This document shows positions 15,692 through 23,767 of a stretch of DNA of 64,000 nt, one piece after another. The notes below the pieces were generated by a model. That model was not told the DNA's origin, did not search any database, and saw only the letters and a list, made by a program, of their open reading frames with translations. Made by a program: the position numbers and the translations under genes. Numbering within the stretch: the first letter of the stretch is position 1; each line of letters begins with the position of its first letter. The DNA is from Allobosea sp. CS1GBMeth4 (GTDB lineage: Bacteria; Pseudomonadota; Alphaproteobacteria; Rhizobiales; Beijerinckiaceae), in contig NZ_FYAS01000016.1 of assembly GCF_900185715.1 (NCBI RefSeq), forward strand, positions 276,807 to 340,806, written 5' to 3'.

Positions 15692-16708
15692 TCAGCTCCC
15701 CTGCCCGGCCGCCCACAGGCCGAGGAACAGCGCCGTGCCCAGCACCGCGACGAACGCCGCCGCCAGCACTTCGAGCCCAGCGATGATGCGCGCGCCCCGG
15801 AGCGAGCCGCCGCCGGCGAGACGCAGCGCCGCGAACTTGAAGAACACCGCCAGCACCGCCAGCGCCCCGGTGGTCAGCGCCGTGCCGAGCGCCATGGCGA
15901 AGGTGGCGGCGATGCCGGCCCAGAGCAGCCCCTGCGCATTGGCGAAGACGAGGATGATCAGCGCGCCGGCGCAGGGCCGCAGGCCCGCCGCCAGCACGAC
16001 GCCGGCCATCTCGCGGACCGAGCGCAGGCCCGAGACCTCCTCGGCGCCGGGCATATGGGCATGGTCGCAGGCGGCGGCGTCGTGCGCCCCCCCGCCACCG
16101 AGCGCGGCGAGATTCCCGGCCTTGCGCCAGAGCACGTAGAGCCCGACCAGCGCCACCAGCGCGAAGCTGCCCTGCTCGATCACGAAGGTGGTCGAGGCCA
16201 TCGTCTTCGCCGTCGCGTTGAGCGCCAGCGTCAGCGTGCCGACCAGCCCGATCGCCACCAGCGCCTGCACCAGCGCCGCGGCGAAGGAGAGCGCCAGCCC
16301 GCGCCTCAGGCTGCGATTATCGGCGACGATGTAGCCCGAGATCACCGCCTTGCCGTGGCCGGGGCCGGCGGCATGGAAGACGCCATAGGCGAAGGCGAGT
16401 CCGAGCAGCCCGGGCAGCGCCGCCGGCGATTGCGCGATCCCCTTCAGCGTCGCCGTCAGTTCGCGATAGAAGCTCGACTGCCAGGCGAGGATCACCGCGC
16501 CGATGCCGCTCGTCGCCGGCAGCGCCTCGCGCGGCAGCGCCGTGCCGAACGGGTTGCGCGGCGGCGGGGGCGGCGGCGGAAACCAGAGGCTGGCCAGCCA
16601 GGCGACCAGCCCGAGCGCCCCGGCGACCAGGGCCAGCGCCAGCAGTGCGACGAGCAGCTGGCGCGGCCAGCGCGGCAGGCCCGGCGCGGCAGGTGCGCTC
16701 AGGGACAT
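15692..16708 (-). CDS. Nickel/cobalt transporter, NicO (HoxN/RcnA-like) family
   Basis: A 338-aa inner-membrane protein with about seven hydrophobic segments and the NicO motifs HAAGPGHGK (residues 112-120) and GLRPCAGALIIL. A poly-proline stretch (about residues 44-50) follows the first membrane helix, and a short His-containing loop (HDAAACDHAHM) lies mid-protein. Members move Ni(II) or Co(II). The gene overlaps the upstream DUF1007 gene by 10 nt. It lies convergent to the cobalt nitrile hydratase cluster, so cobalt supply is plausible; efflux cannot be excluded. Confidence 0.87.
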   Translation of the reverse strand: MSLSAPAAPGLPRWPRQLLVALLALALVAGALGLVAWLASLWFPPPPPPPRNPFGTALPREALPATSGIGAVILAWQSSFYRELTATLKGIAQSPAALPGLLGLAFAYGVFHAAGPGHGKAVISGYIVADNRSLRRGLALSFAAALVQALVAIGLVGTLTLALNATAKTMASTTFVIEQGSFALVALVGLYVLWRKAGNLAALGGGGAHDAAACDHAHMPGAEEVSGLRSVREMAGVVLAAGLRPCAGALIILVFANAQGLLWAGIAATFAMALGTALTTGALAVLAVFFKFAALRLAGGGSLRGARIIAGLEVLAAAFVAVLGTALFLGLWAAGQGS

Positions 16709-17394
16709 GCCACCAGCGCCCGTGTGGTGACCTGATAGGCGCTCATGTCCGGCGTCGCGGTGATGTCCTCCTGCGCCAGGCGCTGCTGCGTCGCCGCGTC
16801 GAGCTTGGGCGGGCGCATGATCCGCACTATGCAGCCCTTCGGCGCGTCGCGCGCCGTCACCGCCTCGGCTTCCTCGCCGATCTCGAAGGCGACGAAATAG
16901 GTGGGATCGCCGATCTCGATGCCGAAGGAGCGGTTTGCCCGCGCCGGCTCCTTGAGCGGCAGCGTATAGGTCAGCGTCAGGATCTTGTTCTCATAGGCGA
17001 GCGAGGCCTCGCTCGGCGTGCCGAATTCCTGCACTTTGCCATTCGCTTTGGCGATGGTGAAGAAACCGACATCCGGCAGCGATTCCATGTTGACCTTGGC
17101 GAGCTCGGCCAGCTCGTCCGAGCTCAGCTTGCCGTCGCCGTTCTTGTCGAGACCCTGGACCATATAGGCCGAATAGGCTTCGTCGAAGCTCCAGCGATGG
17201 CGGAGCGCCCTCACCGCGCCATCCGTGCCGTAGAGGATCTCGGTGCGCGAGGTGACGAAGACATGCGGATGGGCCAGCGCCGGCAGCGCGAGGCCGAGCC
17301 AGGCCAGGAAGGCGGCGAACAGCGTCGGAAGCGGCGAGTAACGCGGCACGCGGCAATTTCCTCGAATCTGCGGCGAATCCGGCCGAGCCTTCAT
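16699..17394 (-). CDS. DUF1007 family periplasmic protein with an EF-hand-like loop
   Basis: A 231-aa secreted protein with a signal peptide ending about residue 41 and a mature N-terminus beginning HPHVFV, a possible metal-binding start. A canonical EF-hand-like loop, DKNGDGKLSSDE, occupies residues 83-94. DUF1007 proteins are common partners of NicO transporters, and the two genes overlap here by 10 nt. It probably presents or chaperones nickel or cobalt in the periplasm. The true start may be an internal GTG at 17349 rather than ATG 17394. Confidence 0.85.
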   Translation of the reverse strand: MKARPDSPQIRGNCRVPRYSPLPTLFAAFLAWLGLALPALAHPHVFVTSRTEILYGTDGAVRALRHRWSFDEAYSAYMVQGLDKNGDGKLSSDELAELAKVNMESLPDVGFFTIAKANGKVQEFGTPSEASLAYENKILTLTYTLPLKEPARANRSFGIEIGDPTYFVAFEIGEEAEAVTARDAPKGCIVRIMRPPKLDAATQQRLAQEDITATPDMSAYQVTTRALVACP

Positions 17395-17502
17395 ACAAAA
17401 GCGCGCCTCCCGCGCCTACCCCGCAATCTCTTGGCGGAGGCTCGGCCGGCATCGCTCGCAAAGGCGGCCAAATCGCGGCGTAAGCGGCCTCGACCAGTCT
17501 GG

Positions 17503-17520
17503 AATCACCCCGGAGTGATT
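17503..17520. promoter_or_regulatory. 18-bp near-perfect palindrome
   Basis: AATCACCCCGGAGTGATT is symmetric at 8 of 9 paired positions. It lies between the divergent DUF1007 and indolepyruvate oxidoreductase genes, 109 nt from the first and 109 nt from the second. It looks like an operator for a dimeric regulator; the regulator is unknown. Confidence 0.45.
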
Positions 17521-17537
17521 TGACGATCGCGAGCCGG

Positions 17538-17560
17538 TTATGTCAGCCTTGTTGACATAA
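17538..17560 (+). promoter_or_regulatory. Perfect inverted repeat TTATGTCA-N7-TGACATAA
   Basis: Two perfect 8-bp half-sites are separated by 7 bp, directly upstream of a candidate promoter for the indolepyruvate oxidoreductase gene (-35 TTGGAG at 17568-17573, -10 TATAGT at 17592-17597, 18-bp spacer). The centre would be about 55 bp upstream of the transcription start, a position typical of an activator. Confidence 0.6.
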
Positions 17561-17567
17561 TATCGGA

Positions 17568-17597
17568 TTGGAGACCGGCGATACCGGTCCCTATAGT
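17568..17597 (+). promoter_or_regulatory. Candidate sigma-70 promoter of the indolepyruvate oxidoreductase gene
   Basis: TTGGAG and TATAGT are separated by 18 bp. The -10 element ends 31 nt before the ATG at 17629, leaving room for the GGGAGG Shine-Dalgarno at 17617-17622. The match is moderate, as expected for a gene that needs an activator. Confidence 0.4.
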
Positions 17598-17628
17598 CGA
17601 CTGGAATGCGATCGTCGGGAGGTCGGCC

Positions 17629-20600
17629 ATGGCCGGTACGCAGCAGACTTCGCAGAGCGCCGCGGCAGCCGAACCCGGACTCCGGGCCGTCGCCCTCGAC
17701 GACAAATACGACCTCTCCAAACGGCAGATCTTCCTCACCGGCACGCAGGCGATCGCCCGCATGCTGCTCGTCCAGCACGAGCGCGACCGGCGCGCCGGCC
17801 TGAACACCGCCGGCTTCGTCTCCGGCTATCGCGGCTCGCCGCTCGGCGGCCTCGACCAGCAGCTCGCCCGCGCCCGCAAGCAGCTCGCGCCCGCCAACAT
17901 CGTCTTTCAGCCCGGGCTCAACGAGGACCTCGCCGCGACCGCGATCTGGGGCACGCAGCAGGCCGAGCTCTCCGGCGAGGGCAAGTACGACGGCGTCTTC
18001 GCCCTCTGGTACGGCAAGGGCCCGGGCGTCGACCGCACCGGCGACGTCTTCCGCCATGGCAACATGGCGGGCACCTCGCGCCATGGCGGCGTGCTCTGCC
18101 TGATGGGCGACGACCACACCGCCGAATCCTCGACCAACGCCCACCAGACCGAGTTCGTGCTCGTCGATCGGATGATGCCGATCCTCAACCCGGCCGGCGT
18201 CCAGGAGATCATGGACTATTCCCTGCACGGCTTTGCGCTCTCGCGCTTCGCCGGCGTCTGGGTCGGCCTGAAATGCGTCAAGGACAACATCGAATCGACC
18301 GCCTCGGTCGACGGCTCGGTCGACCGGGTCGGCATCACGGTTCCCGACGACTTCGTCATGCCGCCGGGCGGGCTGAACATCCGCCGCGAGCTCGACTTCC
18401 TCGACCAGGAAAAGCGCCTGCATCTGCACAAGCGCGCCGCCATCCTCGCCTATCTGCGCGCCAACCGGCTCAACCAGACCATCCTCTCGGGCGGGGCGGC
18501 GCCGCGCATCGGCATCATCACCGTCGGCAAATCCTATCTCGACGTGCGGCAGGCCCTGGAGGAGCTCGGCCTCGACGAGGTCCGCGCCAACGATCTCGGC
18601 ATCCGCCTGTTCAAGGTCGCCTGCCCCTGGCCGCTCGATCCCGACGAGCTCAAGGCCTTCGCCGCCGGGCTCGACCTCGTCATGGTCGTCGAGGAGAAGC
18701 GCTCGCTGATCGAGGTCCAGCTGCGCGAGGAGCTCTACGGCACCGCCCACCAGCCGATGGTGATCGGCAAGAAGGACGAGACGGGCGACTGGCTCTTCCC
18801 GGTCCATGGCGCGCTCGATCCCAACGACATCGCCGTCGCGCTCGGCGCCCGGCTCCTCCAGTATCGGGACGATCCTGCTTTGCGATCCCGTCTCGAGGAG
18901 ATCGCCGCGGCGCAGGGCAGGCTGGCCGAGGCGCAGGAGGTCGCGAAGCGCACGCCCTATTTCTGCTCGGGCTGCCCGCACAACTCCTCGACGATCGTGC
19001 CCGAGGGCTCGCGCGCCTATGCCGGCATCGGCTGCCATTACATGGTGCAGTGGATGGATCGCGACACCGCCGGTTTCACCCAGATGGGCGGCGAGGGGGC
19101 CAACTGGGTCGGCGAGGCGCCGTTCTCGACGCGCAAGCACGTCTTCCAGAACCTCGGCGACGGCACCTATACCCATTCCGGCTCGCTCGCGATCCGCTGG
19201 GCCGTCGCGAGCGGCGTCAACATCACCTACAAGCTGCTCTACAACGACGCGGTCGCGATGACCGGCGGCCAGCAGGCCGAAGGGCACCTTTCGCCCGACC
19301 AGATGGCCCGCCAGGTCGCGGCCGAGGGCGTCGCCCGCATCGCGGTGGTCTCGGACGATCCGGACAAGTACCCGGCCGGCACGCTCTGGCCGCCCGGCAC
19401 CACCCTGCACCACCGTGACGACCTCGACGCCGTCCAGCGCGAGCTCGCGACGGTTCCCGGCGTCTCCCTGCTGCTCTACGACCAGACCTGCGCCACCGAG
19501 AAGCGCCGCCGGCGCAAGCGCGGCGCCTATCCCGATCCGGACAAGCGCGTCATCGTCAACGAGCTGGTCTGCGAGGGCTGCGGCGATTGCGGCGTCAAGT
19601 CGAACTGCGTCTCGGTGCAGCCGCTCGAGACCGAGTTCGGCCGCAAGCGCCAGATCGATCAGTCGAACTGCAACAAGGACTTTTCCTGCGTGAAGGGCTT
19701 CTGCCCCTCCTTCGTCACCGTGCACGGCGCGCGGCCGAAGAAGGCGGAGATCCCCGCGCACGACGCCTCCGCGCTCGGTGCCGGCGATCTGCCCGAGCCG
19801 CAGGTCCCGGCGCTCGACCGCAATTTTGCGATCGTCGTGACCGGCGTCGGCGGCACCGGCGTCGTCACCATCGGCGCCATCCTCGGCATGGCCGCGCATC
19901 TCGAAGGCAAGGGCTGCGGCATGATCGACATGGCCGGCCTCGCGCAGAAGGGCGGCGCGGTCTTCAGCCATGTCCGCCTCGCCCCCACTCCGGACGAGAT
20001 CCACGCCATCCGCGTCGCCGCCGGCCAGGCCGACCTCGTGCTCGGCTGCGATCTCACCGTCACCGGCTCGAAGAAGGTGCTGGGCGCGATCCGCCCGGGC
20101 CGCTCCGCCGTGGTCGTCAACACCGCCGAGGCGATGCCGGGCGACTTCACCCGCAACGCCGATTTCTCGCTGCCGACCGAACGGCTGAAGCGCGCGATCC
20201 TGGCGGCCGCCGGCCGCGACAACACCCATCTCGTCGATGCGACGGCGGCGGCGACGACCCTTCTCGGCAATGCCATCGCCGCCAACATGTTCATGCTCGG
20301 CTATGCCTGGCAGTTCGGCGCCGTGCCGCTCTCCCGCGCCGCGCTGCTGCGGGCGATCGAGCTCAACGGCGAGGCGGTCGCGATGAACCGGCAGGCCTTC
20401 GAGCTCGGCCGCCGCGCCGCGCACGATCCGGCCGCGCTCGCCTCGGTCCTCGCCGAGGCCAGGGCGCCGACCCCGGCCCGCCGGATCTCGCAGACGCTCG
20501 ACGAGATCGTCGCGCGCCGTGTCGACTTCCTCACCGGCTACCAGAACGCCGCCTATGCGGCGCACTATCGTGATCTCGTCGAGACGGTCCGGATGAGGGA

Positions 20601-21183
20601 GGCGAGCATCGTCCCCGGCCAGAGCGCGCTGGCCGAGGCGGTCGCCCGCTATCTCTTCAAGCTGATGGCCTACAAGGACGAGTACGAGGTCGCCCGGCTC
20701 TACAGCGACGGCGCCTTCCGCAGGCAGCTCGCCGCGACGTTCGAGCAGAGCAGCGCTTCCGGTCAAAAGCTGCGGCTCGAATTCCATCTCGCCCCGCCGC
20801 TGCTCGCCAAACGTGATCCGCATACCGGCCTGCCGCGCAAGCTGAGCTTCGGCCCGTGGATGATGGGCGCTTTCGGCCTGCTGGCGAAGCTGAAAGGCCT
20901 GCGCGGCGGTACTTTCGACGTGTTCGGCTATACCAGCGAACGCCGGACCGAGCGCCGGCTGATCGCAGATTACGAGGCGCTGATCGCCGAGATCCTGGCG
21001 AAGCTGACCCCCCAGAGCCACGCGCTCTGCGTCGCGCTCGCCGCGATCCCCGAGAAGATCCGCGGCTTCGGCCACGTCAAGGAGCGCCATCTCATGGCTG
21101 CCAAGGCCGAGGAGGCCGAATTGCTCAAGCGTCTGCGCGACGGCTCGGTCGCCGCGTTGGCAATGCCGAAGGCGGCGGAATAG
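17629..21183 (+). CDS. Indolepyruvate ferredoxin oxidoreductase family protein (fused IorA-IorB type)
   Basis: An 1184-aa single-chain 2-oxoacid:ferredoxin oxidoreductase. It decarboxylates aryl- or other 2-oxoacids to acyl-CoA with reduction of an acceptor. The N-terminal part has the pyrimidine-binding domain (SGYRGSPLGGLD). The thiamine-diphosphate region follows (GIGCHYMVQWMDRD, about residue 465). A ferredoxin-like cysteine cluster CEGCGDCGVKSNC (about 647-660) and a second set CNKDFSCVKGFC (about 681-692) come next. The C-terminal gamma-like domain begins near VVTGVGGTGVVT. Such fused forms are common in aerobic alphaproteobacteria and probably serve aromatic amino-acid breakdown. GGGAGG precedes ATG 17629. 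Confidence 0.93.
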   Translation: MAGTQQTSQSAAAAEPGLRAVALDDKYDLSKRQIFLTGTQAIARMLLVQHERDRRAGLNTAGFVSGYRGSPLGGLDQQLARARKQLAPANIVFQPGLNEDLAATAIWGTQQAELSGEGKYDGVFALWYGKGPGVDRTGDVFRHGNMAGTSRHGGVLCLMGDDHTAESSTNAHQTEFVLVDRMMPILNPAGVQEIMDYSLHGFALSRFAGVWVGLKCVKDNIESTASVDGSVDRVGITVPDDFVMPPGGLNIRRELDFLDQEKRLHLHKRAAILAYLRANRLNQTILSGGAAPRIGIITVGKSYLDVRQALEELGLDEVRANDLGIRLFKVACPWPLDPDELKAFAAGLDLVMVVEEKRSLIEVQLREELYGTAHQPMVIGKKDETGDWLFPVHGALDPNDIAVALGARLLQYRDDPALRSRLEEIAAAQGRLAEAQEVAKRTPYFCSGCPHNSSTIVPEGSRAYAGIGCHYMVQWMDRDTAGFTQMGGEGANWVGEAPFSTRKHVFQNLGDGTYTHSGSLAIRWAVASGVNITYKLLYNDAVAMTGGQQAEGHLSPDQMARQVAAEGVARIAVVSDDPDKYPAGTLWPPGTTLHHRDDLDAVQRELATVPGVSLLLYDQTCATEKRRRRKRGAYPDPDKRVIVNELVCEGCGDCGVKSNCVSVQPLETEFGRKRQIDQSNCNKDFSCVKGFCPSFVTVHGARPKKAEIPAHDASALGAGDLPEPQVPALDRNFAIVVTGVGGTGVVTIGAILGMAAHLEGKGCGMIDMAGLAQKGGAVFSHVRLAPTPDEIHAIRVAAGQADLVLGCDLTVTGSKKVLGAIRPGRSAVVVNTAEAMPGDFTRNADFSLPTERLKRAILAAAGRDNTHLVDATAAATTLLGNAIAANMFMLGYAWQFGAVPLSRAALLRAIELNGEAVAMNRQAFELGRRAAHDPAALASVLAEARAPTPARRISQTLDEIVARRVDFLTGYQNAAYAAHYRDLVETVRMREASIVPGQSALAEAVARYLFKLMAYKDEYEVARLYSDGAFRRQLAATFEQSSASGQKLRLEFHLAPPLLAKRDPHTGLPRKLSFGPWMMGAFGLLAKLKGLRGGTFDVFGYTSERRTERRLIADYEALIAEILAKLTPQSHALCVALAAIPEKIRGFGHVKERHLMAAKAEEAELLKRLRDGSVAALAMPKAAE

Positions 21184-21259
21184 GCGCACGAACATTCAAG
21201 ACCTGCGGCGGCTTTCGCTGCTTTCCTTCGCAAGCGCTCGAGAGCCGCGGAGGGTGATC

Positions 21260-21853
21260 ATGGACGGTCTGGCCGGGTTCCTGATCGCCGGGATCGCCCT
21301 CACCGGCAGCCCCGGTCCGGCGACGCTGAGCCTGACCGCAACGGGCGCGGCTTTCGGCCTGCGCCGCGGCCTGGCCTATGGCGCCGGCATCACGCTCGGC
21401 ATGCTCGCGGTGATGGCGCTGACCGCGGCCGGCGTCGTCGCCTTCATCCTGGCACTGCCCGGTCTCGCGCCGCTCGTCACCATCCTGGTGGCGCTCTATT
21501 TCCTCCACCTCGCCTTCCGCATCGCGACCGCGCCGCCATTGGCCGAGGCTGGCCGCGACTCGGCCGCGCCGTCCTTCGCCGCCGGCGTCGCGCTCTCCCT
21601 GGTCAATCCGAAGGGCTATGCGGCGATGGCGGCCTTGTTCTCCGGCTTCGCGCTGCTGCCGCAGCAGCCGGCGGCCGAGGCCGGCCTCAAGATCGGCTTG
21701 CTCCTGCTCGTGATCGCCGCGGTCAACATCGTCTGGCTGCTGGCCGGCTCGGCCCTGACCGGGCTGTTCCGCGATCCCCGGAGCAACCGCGTCGTCAATC
21801 TCGTCTTCGCCGCGCTGCTGCTCCTGTCGCTCGCTGCCGCGATCAGGCCGTGA
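21260..21853 (+). CDS. LysE family translocator
   Basis: A 197-aa inner-membrane protein of the LysE/RhtB exporter superfamily with about six transmembrane segments. The family motif GSPGPATLSLTATGAAFGLRRG is in the first 40 residues (given by its ends GSPGPA and GLRRG), and SLVNPKGYAAMAALF is the central conserved region. Members export amino acids or related small metabolites. ATG 21260 has GGAGGG 7 nt upstream; a GTG at 21254 is an alternative. It follows the oxidoreductase gene by 76 nt. Its 3' end overlaps the convergent hydrolase gene by 11 nt. Confidence 0.88.
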   Translation: MDGLAGFLIAGIALTGSPGPATLSLTATGAAFGLRRGLAYGAGITLGMLAVMALTAAGVVAFILALPGLAPLVTILVALYFLHLAFRIATAPPLAEAGRDSAAPSFAAGVALSLVNPKGYAAMAALFSGFALLPQQPAAEAGLKIGLLLLVIAAVNIVWLLAGSALTGLFRDPRSNRVVNLVFAALLLLSLAAAIRP

Positions 21854-22760
21854 GCGGCCGGCGGCCAGGCTGCTCGAGCCGGCCGAGGAAGGGCCGGATC
21901 AGCGCCACGACCTCGTCGAGATGGGTCTCCAGCAGCCAGTGGCCGCCATCGAGCAGATGCAGTTCGGCTTGCGGTAGGTCGCGCAGATAGGCACGGGCGG
22001 AGCCCTCCGGCATGTAGCCGTCCTGCGGGCCCCAGACGATCAGCGTCGGCGGCTGGTGCTCGCGCAGATAGGCCTGGTAGCGTGGGAACCAGTCGAAATT
22101 CTCTTTCCAGACCTCCATCAGCCCGACGCTGATCTCGCGCCGTTTCGGCGTGTTCATCAGCGGCCAGTGGAGCTTCCAGAGGTCGGGCGGGATGCGATTC
22201 TCGATCTCGGGACCGACCTCGTTGAGGAACTCTTCGCGAAAGCCCCGCTCGCTCACCGCGTCTTCCAGCGTCCGGCGGCCCTCCGGCGTCGGCCTGCGCC
22301 AGTATTCCTTCATCCCGGCGTATTTCGGCCCGAGCGCATCCTCGTAGATGTCGCCGTTCTGGATGATCAGGCCGGTGATCCGCTGCGGTGCCCGCCGGGC
22401 GAGCTTCAGCCCGATCCAGGTGCCGTAGTCGTGCAGGTAGAGCGCGAAGCGGGTCAGGTCGAGCCGGTCCGCGAAACGCTCGAGCAGCCGCGAATAGCCT
22501 TCGTAATCATAGCTGAAATCCTCCGGCGTCGCGCTGTAGCCGAAGCCGGGATAGTCGGGCGCGACCAGCCGCCAGCGATCGGCCAGGGCCGGTAGCAGGT
22601 TGCGGAACTCGTAGGACGAGCAGGGATAGCCGTGCGGCAGCAGGAGGACGGGTGCCTCGGGAGGCCCGGCCTCGCGATAGAAGATCTCGACCCCGTCGAC
22701 CTCGATCGTGGCGTGGCGGACACCCGGCTGGTGATTGCTGGTGACGACCGCGTCCTGCAT
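21843..22760 (-). CDS. Alpha/beta hydrolase, epoxide hydrolase / haloalkane dehalogenase-like
   Basis: A 305-aa alpha/beta-fold hydrolase. The oxyanion-hole region is LPHGYPCSSYEFRNLLP. The nucleophile elbow reads LHDYGTWIGL, with Asp instead of Ser, as in epoxide hydrolases and haloalkane dehalogenases. The C-terminal acid and histidine regions are WGPQDGYMPEG and DGGHWLLETH. No signal peptide is seen, so it is cytosolic. It starts 139 nt from the divergent Crp/Fnr gene, which may regulate it. The substrate is unknown. Confidence 0.85.
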   Translation of the reverse strand: MQDAVVTSNHQPGVRHATIEVDGVEIFYREAGPPEAPVLLLPHGYPCSSYEFRNLLPALADRWRLVAPDYPGFGYSATPEDFSYDYEGYSRLLERFADRLDLTRFALYLHDYGTWIGLKLARRAPQRITGLIIQNGDIYEDALGPKYAGMKEYWRRPTPEGRRTLEDAVSERGFREEFLNEVGPEIENRIPPDLWKLHWPLMNTPKRREISVGLMEVWKENFDWFPRYQAYLREHQPPTLIVWGPQDGYMPEGSARAYLRDLPQAELHLLDGGHWLLETHLDEVVALIRPFLGRLEQPGRRPLTA

Positions 22761-22899
22761 GGCTGGCGCTCCCTGCTCTGGCGAGGAAACGCACGGCGCG
22801 GATGGCGGTTCGCCGGGGTGGCGCGCCCGGCTTGAGTTTGCGATCGACCGGGCCGCATAGTGATACCATGCGCTTGCACGATCGAGGGGCCGGCGAGTC

Positions 22900-23574
22900 T
22901 TGATTTCCGAGGATGAACTGCGCCGCATCGCCATCTGGTCGCACGACCTCGCGCCGGAGGAGTTCGAGGAGGCGCGGCGCGGCACGACGACCAGGGTCTA
23001 CGGCAAGGGCGCCTATGTCTGCCATGTCGGCGACCGCCTCGAATCCTGGACCGGCGTCGCCGACGGCCTGCTCAAGATGAGCACGACCTCGCGCAGCGGC
23101 AAATCGGCGACGCTCGCCGGCCTGCGCGGCGGCGCCTGGTTCGGCGAGGGCACCATCATCAAGAACGAGGCGCGCCGCTACGATCTCGTCGCCCTGCGCG
23201 AAAGCAAGGTCGCGCTGATGCGGCGCCAGACCTTCTTCTGGCTGTTCGAGCATTCGGCCGCCTTCAACCGCTTCCTGGTCCACCAGTTCAACGAGCGCCT
23301 CGCCCAGTTCATCGGCCTCGCGGAATACGACCGCATGCTCGGCGCCACCGGGCGCCTCGCCCGCAACCTCGCCTGGCTGTTCAATCCAATCCTTTATCCG
23401 AGCCAGGACCGGACGCTGACGATCTCGCAGGAGGAGCTCGGCCTGCTCGCCGGCATCTCCCGCCAGATGGCGAACCAGAGCCTTGCCCGGCTCGCCGAGC
23501 TCGGCTTCATCAAGGTCGGCCACAACGAGGTGACGATCCTCGATCTGGAGCGGCTGGCGCGGTATGAGGGGTAG
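22900..23574 (+). CDS. Crp/Fnr family transcriptional regulator
   Basis: A 224-aa regulator with an N-terminal cyclic-nucleotide-binding-type beta barrel (about residues 20-120, GKGAYVCHVGD and GAWFGEGTII) and a C-terminal Crp-type winged helix. The recognition helix region is QEELGLLAGISRQMANQSLARL, given by its ends QEELG and SLARL. There is no N-terminal cysteine cluster, so it is not an Fnr-type oxygen sensor. The start is TTG at 22900, since no ATG is in frame before residue 60. It is divergent from the alpha/beta hydrolase gene. Confidence 0.86.
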   Translation: MISEDELRRIAIWSHDLAPEEFEEARRGTTTRVYGKGAYVCHVGDRLESWTGVADGLLKMSTTSRSGKSATLAGLRGGAWFGEGTIIKNEARRYDLVALRESKVALMRRQTFFWLFEHSAAFNRFLVHQFNERLAQFIGLAEYDRMLGATGRLARNLAWLFNPILYPSQDRTLTISQEELGLLAGISRQMANQSLARLAELGFIKVGHNEVTILDLERLARYEG

Positions 23575-23767
23575 GGGGATGGAATCCGCACCGGTATCCT
23601 CTCCGGAGCGCGTCGGGTCCCGGACATCTGCAGTGACCGTCGCCCCAGCCTAGAGTTCGATGACATAGCTCCGTGCTGATCGTGCGCGCGCCGATACGCG
23701 CTCTGGTTGCCACCAGATCACGCCCTCGCTACGCTGCGCCACCGATCGGTTGAGGATGACTCTCGCG

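Noticed and set aside
17416..21195. Very long open frame (about 1259 codons) antisense to the indolepyruvate oxidoreductase
   Set aside because: High GC content removes stop codons in the antisense frame. Its translation has low-complexity Arg/Gly/Ala/Asp composition and no family motif, whereas the plus strand encodes a complete recognised enzyme.
22840..22857. FNR/CRP-like box (TTGAG-N6-ATCGA) in the hydrolase/Crp-Fnr intergenic region
   Set aside because: Only the outer TTGA/TCGA resemble a site and symmetry is poor. It is not distinguishable from chance.
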